A DNA stretch of 7,318 bases from NCBI GenBank assembly GCA_007135795.1, contig SLIE01000340.1, forward strand, positions 1-7,318. The letters run 5' to 3'. The stretch's first letter is position 1. Every line of letters begins with the position of its first letter. The notes under the pieces were generated by a model, which ran no database searches, was not told the origin of the DNA, and was given only the letters and a program-made list of their open reading frames with translations. Below are positions 1 to 6,520 of this stretch, in pieces. Source of the stretch: Desulfobacterales bacterium (GTDB lineage: Bacteria > Desulfobacterota > Desulfobacteria > Desulfobacterales > Desulfosalsimonadaceae). Both the position numbers and the translations under genes were made by a program.

Positions 1-84
1 GAGCGTAAAGCCGCCCGCGTATCCGCCTACCTGAAACCACAGCGGCGTCCGGGCAACCGCCCGGCCGCCAATACGGTTCTTTAA
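1..84 (+). CDS. 3' end of an unidentified gene (partial)
   Basis: The first 84 bases are open in frame 1 and end in TAA (82-84), giving a 27-residue basic C-terminal tail rich in Arg, Pro and Ala (it contains KPQRRPGNRP). The other two + frames close within the first 33 bases. Third codon positions are mostly G or C. The family cannot be recognised from so short a tail. In Bacillus the exonuclease family of the next gene (YprB) sits beside the helicase YprA, so a helicase is possible, but nothing in these residues shows it. A short CCGGGC/GCCCGG hairpin (47-62) falls inside the coding stretch. The opposite strand is also open here from an ATG at 94, so the strand assignment is not certain. 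Confidence 0.4.
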   Translation, partial: ERKAARVSAYLKPQRRPGNRPAANTVL

Positions 85-135
85 CAGCAGGCATGCCGCA
101 TTCAGAGCGACTGTAAAATTACGCCACCAAATTTC

Positions 136-978
136 ATGCTTGAAAACACTTTTTGTCACATTCAGGGAATCGGGAGTGGTACTGAAAAACGGTTGTGGGA
201 ATCCGATATAGAAACCTGGCAATCTTTTCTGAATCAACCTGAACCATTTCTCTGCACCGCTAAGATAATTGCCGTTTCCAAGGAGATCGCCGCGTCGATA
301 GAGGCCCTTAATGCCGGATCTGCGTCTTATTTCTATAAACGTTTAAAGTCCAGTGAACATTGGAGAATGTTCAGGGATTTCAAAGGCAGGACAGCCTACA
401 TTGATATAGAAACCACGGGGCTGAGCGAGAACATAAACATTATCACGACGATTGCGCTTTATGACGGTGTCAGTATCTTCACCTATGTAAACGGAAAAAA
501 TCTCGACTGTTTTGTTGATGATATTATGAATTACGATCTTATTGTCACGTATAATGGGAAATCGTTTGATGTCCCGTTCATTGAGTCTTTTTTCAAGGTT
601 AAATTACCCCACGCTCACATTGACCTGAGGTATGTGCTTGCCAGTCTTGGGTATAAGGGTGGTTTGAAAAAGGTGGAAAAACAATTTGGCATATCAAGAA
701 ACGAACTGGATGGCGTGGATGGTTATTTTGCCGTACTGCTGTGGCATGAATACCGAAATAATTGCTGTGAAAGCGCACTTGATACGCTGATTGCCTATAA
801 TGTGGAGGATGTTGTCAACCTGGAGTTGCTGATGCATCATGCCTATAACCGTAAGATCCAAAATACCCCCTTTTCTCGGGATTTGGATATCGCCATACCG
901 CCCAGACCGGAAGTGCCGTATTGCGTTGATCTGGAATTGGTCAATAAAATTCGAAGTCAGTTTTATATGAACGCTTAG
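136..978 (+). CDS. YprB-like DEDD exonuclease, RNase H-fold domain protein
   Basis: Predicted 3'-5' exonuclease of the DnaQ/RNase H superfamily, resembling Bacillus YprB (COG3359, RNase_H_2 type). It is 280 aa, presumably cytoplasmic and metal dependent. All three exonuclease motifs are visible: DIETTG at residues 90-95 (D90, E92), N140-x3-F144-D145, and Y221-x3-D225. HID at 161-163 and GGLKKVE at 175-181 are also typical of the family. The N-terminus (F-HI-GIG--TEKRLW, residues 6-21) looks like the short lead segment normally preceding the nuclease domain, which supports the ATG at 136. No other usual start lies between it and the preceding TAA at 84, and no clear Shine-Dalgarno is visible. 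YprB (MrfB) works with helicase YprA (MrfA) in mitomycin-damage repair in Bacillus; whether that role holds here is inference. The AsmA-like gene follows 26 bases later, so cotranscription is plausible. Confidence 0.85.
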   Translation: MLENTFCHIQGIGSGTEKRLWESDIETWQSFLNQPEPFLCTAKIIAVSKEIAASIEALNAGSASYFYKRLKSSEHWRMFRDFKGRTAYIDIETTGLSENINIITTIALYDGVSIFTYVNGKNLDCFVDDIMNYDLIVTYNGKSFDVPFIESFFKVKLPHAHIDLRYVLASLGYKGGLKKVEKQFGISRNELDGVDGYFAVLLWHEYRNNCCESALDTLIAYNVEDVVNLELLMHHAYNRKIQNTPFSRDLDIAIPPRPEVPYCVDLELVNKIRSQFYMNA

Positions 979-1004
979 AAATAATTTTCAGTATCGGATT
1001 TCTT

Positions 1005-4000
1005 GTGACGCTATTAACATATCAACGTATAGCAAAAGGCCTAATTGGCCTTTTGTTTTTTACTGTTATTGCGGGGATGCTCATCGTCCATGCCCCGCTG
1101 GGACTCGTACTTTCTTCTTGGGTTGAAAACAGGATGGGGGATTCACTCGATGCGCAGGTCACGATAGATGGGCTTGATCTTACGATTTACCGGGGGATGC
1201 ATGCACGACAACTGGTAATCCGGCCGGAAAACCTGCCTGGCGAGCGTGTGACGCTGACCGGTGTTTCGGTGGAACACAGCGTGGTGGGGCTGTTATTGGG
1301 TCGGTACCGGATGAAGCGGATTGATATTACCGGTATAAAAACCGCAATCACGCCTGGGCTTATCACGTGGGCATCCGGGAAATCAGAAAACCAGGGGACC
1401 GCTTCAGGAAATTTTCCCGAGGTTTCGATTGGCGGCGGTGTTATTGATCTTGGCCTGTCGGAATTATTTGAACCGGTGCCGGTTGAACCATTTGGTATCG
1501 ATAAACTCCGTTTATCAGTGCGTCAGGACAATCGTCATATATCAGGAACGCTTTCATTTGCGGCGGGGGGCAATGATGTCGACCTCCGGTTTGAAGCGGC
1601 GCCGGATGAGGGCTTTATTGAATCGGAGATTGAAATAAATGGATTTGACCTGTCGTTCCTGAAACCATTTCGAGTGGGGGAACACTATCTGGACCCCTCT
1701 CGCTTGAAAGTCAGAGGCGTGTTATCCGGTAAGGTGACGTACCTGACATCTTCACGTCAATGGGTTAGTGATCTTCACCTTTCCGGTGTCGCAGCCGGTC
1801 ATCCCACAACAGGCCTTGTCATTACCAATGGGAGAGCGGGAATACAATTGTCCGGCGGCGAACTGATGGTTCATGGAGGGGATTTCCACGCCTTTGGGGG
1901 GCAAATCACAATCCCGTTGGTGGAGATCGGGCTGGGAAAAGAAGGTATCGAGGTGTTTCGGTTTAATGCGGGTGCAAAAGGACTTGATCTGCCGCTTGTA
2001 AAAAATAGCGGGATACTGGTGTTTCTCCCGGAACAATTCCATCCCGACAGGCTCGATTCAGGGCAGGTCGATGCATCCATCGATGGGAGATGGTACCCGG
2101 CGGATGGGCTGGATTATCATGTTGATGCGATGCTCCGGAATGTTTCCGGGGTATTGAAAAATCCGGAAGTCGAATTTTCTCACCTGAATGCACGGGCAGA
2201 TATGAATTCTTCCGGGACGGTGCGCATCAAAGCGGCAAGCGCCAATTTCTGGGAAGGGAGCGCCGAAGTTTACGGTTCTTTGGATGTAGCCGGTGAAGGA
2301 AGATTAGAAGATCTTGATTTGGATATTCATATTAAGGATATGATATTCAATGACACCCTGATGCGCATGCTCCCGGAACCGGTTCAGAAAGGAATCCGTT
2401 TTGCAGGGCCTTCCGATGTTGTAAAGGGCGGAGGAGATATCAAACTCTCAGAGGCAGTGACATCGCTTGAGTTGACTGTATTTGCGGAAAAACTGGCGCC
2501 CTTTGCACTGCCGATCGAGTTTGAAAATGCCACTGGAACGATTAAATGGATTGGTGGTACATCGCGTATCTTGTTTGAAAAAGTATCCGGTACCACCGAT
2601 GGGAACCCGGTTCGGGGAAATGGAGTGCTTCGGGTAAGAGACGGGGTGGAAGCGGATTTTACGGTTTTGGGGAAGGATATCGGGTTGACCCGTGAAATCC
2701 TGGATTGGCTTCGTATTGATATCGGAAGATGGCAGGTTGACGGTAAACTCGATCTTGCCTTGCAGGCAATCAATTGGCGTCCGGTAACCAATTCAGTCAT
2801 TGCGTCTTTATCCGGCATCGAATCGGAAATAGATTTGAAAGGTGTTTCTCTTGATCACCCGGATTATGGCCGGGTGGGGCGATCCCTGTATGGCACTTTA
2901 GAGCAAACGGCGAACGGGCTTGATCTTAAGGATTTTAAAGGCGATGTTTACGGTATCGCTTTGACGGGAACCGGTGCTTTTCCTTTTCATCATATGGATA
3001 AGAAACCATCCCTGTCAATGAAATCGGAGGTTTTTGAACTTGGCCCTCATCTTTATCGTCAGCTTCCATTTGAAAGTGGGTTTGAAGAGATGGGGCTTGG
3101 CGGGCGGGTGAGCATTGAAACGCGTATTGTCGCGAATCTTGACGACGATCTTTCTTTGTCCGGAGATGCCTCAGCGAAATTGTACGACCTGAATATGATG
3201 AAAGCCGGCACCCAGATGGGTGCAAACGGTACTGTTTGGTTAGATTTTCACGGGAAGCGTTTACGGGGGAACGTCTCCCTGAATGATGTTCATTTAAGCA
3301 ATCTTTCAATAGAACAATTTGTAACGGATTACAATTACAGCAACCATCAGTTGCATTTGTCGGATCTGCGTATCGAAGCGTATGGCGGCAATATCGTTTC
3401 AGATGAAGTTGTCGTCCACACGGTGGATAAATCCTGGGGAACGCAATTTGAAATTAACAAGCTGGATCTTGGTAAGTTGATAAGATCATTTGACATTATG
3501 GATAATGATGTTCCGCAAGGAATATTGCGATCCGGATTCACTCTTACGGGCGTCGGTTTCGATACGCAATCGATTGAGGGAAGGGCCGACGTGAAAATCG
3601 ATGGTGGTAAACTCTACAGTTTTCCGATTCTGCTTGCGGTTTTGAGTCTTTTTGATCTCAGGATGCCGACGCAAAGTCCGGTCACGAACGCCGTTGGCTC
3701 TTTCGGAATCGGTAATGGTCTGATAACCATTGAAGATCTGCTTTTTACGGGGGGATCGCTTCCGATTTATATGGAGGGGCACATCGGCTTACAAAATCAT
3801 ATTCCATTGAAGGATCAGCCGATCCACCTGATTGTAACCATGACCAGAAATGAAAGTATCCTGGACCGGATCCCCCTTGTCGGAATATTTAAGCACTATA
3901 CAATAGACCTCTTGCGCCGTCTTGTTTTTCAGGCCAGGGTTGGTGGGACTTTGGGTGACTACAAAGTGACGACGATTTCAAGTCCGATTACGGATCAGAT

Positions 4001-4052
4001 CCAGAAGATGTGGTTGTTTCTGGAGAATGCGACAATGGTTCCGGAAGACTGA
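1005..4052 (+). CDS. AsmA/YhdP-like membrane-anchored envelope protein
   Basis: A 1015-residue protein with a single N-terminal hydrophobic anchor (about residues 11-35) and no other membrane segment. The rest is a long beta-rich repetitive region, presumably periplasmic. It alternates short Gly/Asp turns with amphipathic strands, as in AsmA, YhdP, TamB and other chorein-like bridge proteins that move or regulate phospholipids between inner and outer membranes. The C-terminal part (about 830-990, containing GGKLYSFPILLAVLSLFDL and IPLVGIFKHY) resembles the AsmA-like C-terminal domain seen in many Desulfobacterota proteins. The start is GTG at 1005, just before the hydrophobic anchor; no strong ribosome binding site is seen. 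It lies 26 bases after the exonuclease gene on the same strand. Its TGA (4050-4052) touches the stop of the convergent DUF99 gene. The subfamily assignment is uncertain, and lipid transport is inferred from the family. Confidence 0.8.
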   Translation: MTLLTYQRIAKGLIGLLFFTVIAGMLIVHAPLGLVLSSWVENRMGDSLDAQVTIDGLDLTIYRGMHARQLVIRPENLPGERVTLTGVSVEHSVVGLLLGRYRMKRIDITGIKTAITPGLITWASGKSENQGTASGNFPEVSIGGGVIDLGLSELFEPVPVEPFGIDKLRLSVRQDNRHISGTLSFAAGGNDVDLRFEAAPDEGFIESEIEINGFDLSFLKPFRVGEHYLDPSRLKVRGVLSGKVTYLTSSRQWVSDLHLSGVAAGHPTTGLVITNGRAGIQLSGGELMVHGGDFHAFGGQITIPLVEIGLGKEGIEVFRFNAGAKGLDLPLVKNSGILVFLPEQFHPDRLDSGQVDASIDGRWYPADGLDYHVDAMLRNVSGVLKNPEVEFSHLNARADMNSSGTVRIKAASANFWEGSAEVYGSLDVAGEGRLEDLDLDIHIKDMIFNDTLMRMLPEPVQKGIRFAGPSDVVKGGGDIKLSEAVTSLELTVFAEKLAPFALPIEFENATGTIKWIGGTSRILFEKVSGTTDGNPVRGNGVLRVRDGVEADFTVLGKDIGLTREILDWLRIDIGRWQVDGKLDLALQAINWRPVTNSVIASLSGIESEIDLKGVSLDHPDYGRVGRSLYGTLEQTANGLDLKDFKGDVYGIALTGTGAFPFHHMDKKPSLSMKSEVFELGPHLYRQLPFESGFEEMGLGGRVSIETRIVANLDDDLSLSGDASAKLYDLNMMKAGTQMGANGTVWLDFHGKRLRGNVSLNDVHLSNLSIEQFVTDYNYSNHQLHLSDLRIEAYGGNIVSDEVVVHTVDKSWGTQFEINKLDLGKLIRSFDIMDNDVPQGILRSGFTLTGVGFDTQSIEGRADVKIDGGKLYSFPILLAVLSLFDLRMPTQSPVTNAVGSFGIGNGLITIEDLLFTGGSLPIYMEGHIGLQNHIPLKDQPIHLIVTMTRNESILDRIPLVGIFKHYTIDLLRRLVFQARVGGTLGDYKVTTISSPITDQIQKMWLFLENATMVPED

Positions 4053-4625
4053 TTATGCCCGTCCCCGGCTGTGGCCGAAGGAAAGGGCGCCTGCAATGAG
4101 GTGAGCGGTTCTCAGGGGTTCCGGGAGGTTGCCATGAATGGCAAATCGCTCTATCACATGTGTCGCTTGTTCAATAGAAAGTCCCTGGCGTTGAATAAAC
4201 ACATTTTTGACAGGCTCCATCGGGCCCAGCCGTTTAATTAAATCCCATTTGGCTTTCCCGTGGGGGATGTCATGCGTGTTCAAGGCATCTGATATGGATG
4301 CCATGTCCGGATCTTTGCGGGCCACGATCAGAACGGGCATCTTCAGTTGTTTGTATATTTCGAATACATCGATGACGTTAAATCCGCCAAATGCGATTCC
4401 CTGAAGCATGATCAGCTGAATATGTTCCAGAAATCTTGACGCCATAATAAGCTCGATAATACGGGTTGCCGCATCAAATCCGTCTTTCTCGATCGTGCCG
4501 ATAAGGACCCCGTCAAAACGCAATCCGGCGTATACCGTACCGACGATGTTTACATCACCCCGGGATTTTTTTTCAAAGGGTGCGTCATCAAATCCGACCA
4601 CGTTTGAAAACCGCTTTTCTGTCAT
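4053..4625 (-). CDS. DUF99 family protein (endonuclease V-like fold)
   Basis: A 190-residue protein matching DUF99 (PF01949), a family common in archaea and scattered in bacteria. It is related in fold to endonuclease V/RNase H and has been annotated as 'endonuclease dU' in some databases (from memory). Family hallmarks visible: GFDDAPF at residues 11-17, DGVL at 38-41, GIAFGGFNVIDVF at 76-88, a P-V-L-I-V strand near 97-101, PEPLR at 168-172 and the C-terminal HSRGRA. The acidic pair D13/D14 and D86 are candidate metal ligands. Start choice: ATG at 4625 gives MTEKRFSNV, the usual family N-terminus. An in-frame TTG at 4646 would add 7 residues (MPNNSGK) with no better ribosome binding site. 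GGAAAG directly precedes the ATG, which is closer than optimal. The gene lies downstream of the hdrD-like gene on the same strand but is separated from it by a terminator hairpin. Its activity in this organism is unproven. Confidence 0.87.
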   Translation of the reverse strand: MTEKRFSNVVGFDDAPFEKKSRGDVNIVGTVYAGLRFDGVLIGTIEKDGFDAATRIIELIMASRFLEHIQLIMLQGIAFGGFNVIDVFEIYKQLKMPVLIVARKDPDMASISDALNTHDIPHGKAKWDLIKRLGPMEPVKNVFIQRQGLSIEQATHVIERFAIHGNLPEPLRTAHLIAGALSFGHSRGRA

Positions 4626-4680
4626 CTTTCCGGAATTGTTCGGCAAAGGGTTGTGGTGATGCCATTACAATTGGCGACGA

Positions 4681-4717
4681 AAAATGCCCCTGCTTTCTTT
4701 CAAAGCAGGGGCATTTT
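4681..4717 (-). terminator. Rho-independent terminator after the hdrD-like gene
   Basis: A perfect 16-bp inverted repeat: AAAATGCCCCTGCTTT (4681-4696), a 5-base loop (4697-4701), and its exact complement (4702-4717). Read on the - strand the stem has a GC-rich core and ends in a run of five T (into 4680), as expected for an intrinsic terminator. It lies 51 bases beyond the TAA of the hdrD-like gene and before the DUF99 gene. It should therefore end the selenoprotein transcript and largely insulate DUF99. The + side has a weaker T tract and no + gene runs into it. Confidence 0.88.
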
Positions 4718-4768
4718 CGTTATTCTTGCAAAGAGGAATTATTGATTAAAAGCGTTTATACAGGTGAT

Positions 4769-6076
4769 TTAAGCACCATAAACAGCAACGTTTTTCAGGT
4801 CTTCTCCCAGGTATTCCCTTTCGTTCTCGCCCAGTATGCCAAGCGAGAGGCAGATCAGCGTCCAGAGGTGCAGGGTTTCCCAAGCATGACCCCGGATATC
4901 GCTAAGATCATGCACCTGGGCATGACAGTTGTGGCAAGGTGTGATGCAGTAAGGTGCACCAGTTGCCAGGATCTGATCGGCTTTCATCTTGCCGTACTGT
5001 CGACGTTCTTCCGGGTAGCCGGCCTGAAGGAATCCACCACCACCACCACAACAATAATTATTGGAGCGGTTTGGGGACATATCAATGAAATTTTCTTCAC
5101 CGACCACCTTTTTAACAACATACCTGAGATCTTCCGCCACGGGATCTCCAAAGGATTTTCGCACAAGCTGGCACGGATCCTGTACGGTAAACTTGATTTT
5201 AAGATCCTTGTTCCAGTCGGAGGTAACGTTCAGTTTGCCTTCACGTACCCATTGGGCATAAAGCTGGATGATGCTCTGGATTTCGAAATTGTGGGGAATG
5301 TTGAATTTGTTGAGTCCGGCCCGGACTGCAAAAAGTTCGTGCCCTCACTCGGTATTGAGCCATACCTTGCATCCAAGATCATCGACCGCCTTGGCTTTGA
5401 CCTCAACGATATGTTTCCATGCATCGTTATCCGCCATGAACATGCAGTAATTTTCCGCGGCCCATCCTTTGGAACCGTAGGTCCAGTCCGCCCCCACTAT
5501 ATGCAGTATCTTCCAGAGCGGCACCATCTCATCAGGCTCGGTAACCGGTTCTCTGGAGTTCTGGTTCAAAAAGTAGTGTGCCCCCTGTTTATCCACGGGA
5601 GCTTGCATATCGGCAAATTCGGGTTGAGCTTCACGGTACTCCTCAAGCACATCTTCGACCACGAAACGAAAATCTTCTTCGTTGGTTCCCATTGCACTAC
5701 AGGTATCGTTTTTAAGCGCCATGTCGCAGGACCCTAATATGCCTTTGGGTCTTAGTTCTCGTGGCCAAAGCCCCCGGGCATTAAAGACGAGTTGAGGTAT
5801 ATTGATCTGCATCGGGCACACGTAGCTGCACCGCTGACACATGGTGCAATGCCATACCCATTCGGTTTTGGTAATTTCTTCATCCATCCCCAGTGCGGCC
5901 ATGCGAAGGAATTTGCGGGCGTCCATATCGCCAATGCCGGTTGCCGGGCAACCGGAAGAGCATGCGCCGCATGTCAGACAAAGATCTAGGTTTCCCCCCT
6001 CCGGGAGGATTTCTTTTACCTTGTCGAGAAACCTGCTTTTATGGTTTCCGCCAAGTTTGATTGCTGGTTCTCCCAT
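4769..6076 (-). CDS. HdrD/GlpC-like (Fe-S)-binding CCG-domain selenoprotein, Sec244
   Basis: Cytoplasmic-type electron-transfer protein of 435 residues with no membrane segment, read through one in-frame TGA (5345-5347) as selenocysteine 244. Domains in order: a ferredoxin-like pair of CX2CX2CX3CP motifs (C33, C36, C39, C43 and C77, C80, C83, C87) for two [4Fe-4S] clusters; a degenerate first CCG-type domain (about 185-255) with AENYC at 207-211 and ending E243-U244-G245-H246; and a complete second CCG domain with C302, C342-C343 followed by five Gly, and C381-x2-C384. Relatives include heterodisulfide reductase HdrD, HmcF, TmcB and DsrK, which pass electrons between membrane or soluble donors and disulfide-type acceptors; the partner is not encoded here. 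The start ATG at 6076 has an excellent GGAGGG site 6 bases upstream. Without Sec decoding the gene would be split at 5345, with a false GTG start at 5164. The frame stays open and homologous in style across the 5165-5344 gap, which argues against a frameshift or decayed pseudogene. Confidence 0.9.
5303..5338 (-). promoter_or_regulatory. Bacterial SECIS-like hairpin after the Sec UGA
   Basis: On the - strand, directly after the TGA, AGTCCG (5327-5322) pairs perfectly with CGGACT (5318-5313) around a GGC apical loop (5321-5319). A broken lower stem can form from GAA plus TTT (5338-5336 and 5332-5330) with AAA plus TTC (5308-5306 and 5305-5303). There are 23 bases between the UGA and the loop, inside the roughly 16-37 base range described for bacterial SECIS elements. 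The loop begins with G, as the consensus asks. It lies inside the reading frame, as bacterial SECIS elements do, and would bind SelB. The structure is drawn by eye with no computed energy. Confidence 0.75.
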
Positions 6077-6082
6077 ACAGTA

Positions 6083-6088
6083 CCCTCC
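6083..6088 (-). promoter_or_regulatory. Ribosome binding site of the hdrD-like gene
   Basis: GGAGGG on the - strand, 6 bases before the ATG at 6076. It is the clearest Shine-Dalgarno in the window and fixes the start of the selenoprotein. An ATG overlapping the site (6090) is in another frame. Confidence 0.8.
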
Positions 6089-6090
6089 AT

Positions 6091-6440
6091 GTTTGCTGCG
6101 GATCCGGGTCTGCCTCCGGTTTTTACGGTATAGACCGGAGTTGCCTGTTTTCCTAAAAGCAAAGCTTTGTTAATTGATTCTGATATGTCTGAAGTGACGA
6201 TTTAGTGTATGATCAAAAATTTTTCATTCAGCGGGAGTCTGGTTTTAATCCGAATCCCGTCTGATTTTTAAACCGTACACTGTTTATCAACAATATAATA
6301 CACAAGATAAAATACAAAAACAATTTTTTGCCACAACATGACATATAAAGTCAAGTATATTTGCGATGCCTGTCTTTGATTTGGATATATCTTCCAGAAG
6401 CATGCCGATGATATGGCGGACAGGGTTGGTTTTCTTTGGA
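6091..6440. other. Divergent intergenic region, AT-rich toward the right
   Basis: No gene is recognised between the hdrD-like start and the GerMN promoter; short frames on both strands here look random. It holds: a 7-bp inverted repeat CTCCGGT/ACCGGAG (6114-6120, 6134-6140) with a 13-base loop, in the predicted leader of the hdrD-like mRNA; a 10-bp palindrome CAAAGCTTTG (6160-6169); a weak CGGGA/TCCCG repeat near 6232-6259; and an A/T-dominated stretch from about 6270 to 6370. No tRNA or recognised riboswitch is seen. Confidence 0.6.
6295..6323 (-). promoter_or_regulatory. Weak candidate promoter for the hdrD-like gene
   Basis: On the - strand, TTGTTT (6323-6318), a 17-base spacer and TATTAT (6300-6295) fit the sigma70 pattern loosely; the -35 matches only at its first three positions. 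It would give a leader of about 210 bases. The stretch is AT-rich, so a chance match is quite possible. No better candidate was found nearer the start. Confidence 0.25.
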
Positions 6441-6469
6441 TTGACTTGAAGTTCAAGCTGGATTATATT
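6441..6469 (+). promoter_or_regulatory. Sigma70-like promoter with spacer dyad, for GerMN gene
   Basis: TTGACT (6441-6446), a spacer of exactly 17 bases, and TATATT (6464-6469): five of six consensus bases in each box. Transcription would begin near 6476, about 45 bases before the ATG at 6521. The promoter therefore rules against the longer reading frame beginning at 6413. The spacer carries a perfect 6-bp dyad around one base, CTTGAAGTTCAAG (6445-6457), overlapping the end of the -35 box, which could be an operator. Confidence 0.6.
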
Positions 6470-6520
6470 CATTTGGTTATAAATCTGAAATTTATTCACA
6501 CTGGGTGGGAATTGGTCTGC

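Noticed and set aside
2384..2818. Open frame of 144 codons on the - strand inside the AsmA-like gene (and others at 1752-2193, 2935-3309 and 3486-3782)
   Set aside because: These are antisense to a continuous 1015-residue protein, with no recognisable motifs and compositions typical of shadow frames.
4681..4717. Perfect inverted repeat as a transposon end or REP element
   Set aside because: There is only one copy, with a 5-base loop and a following T run beyond a stop codon, so a terminator explains it fully.
5034..5050. CCA triplet repeat as a microsatellite
   Set aside because: It encodes the conserved Cys-Cys-Gly run of the second CCG domain on the other strand.
4769..5164. Separate small CCG-domain gene starting at GTG 5164
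   Set aside because: The GTG is an internal Val in a continuous frame. The conserved C302 of its CCG motif lies upstream of it, no ribosome binding site precedes it, and read-through of the TGA gives an intact protein.
4580..5737. Long 385-codon open frame on the + strand opposite the hdrD-like gene
   Set aside because: It runs antisense to recognised Fe-S and CCG motifs and across the terminator and the DUF99 start. Its product shows no family features and contains a low-complexity Thr run that mirrors the Gly run of the real gene.
4769..6076. Pseudogene caused by a nonsense mutation in the hdrD-like gene
   Set aside because: The only lesion is a TGA at a conserved Cys position with a SECIS-like hairpin after it. 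The frame, ribosome binding site, terminator and all other Cys motifs are intact.
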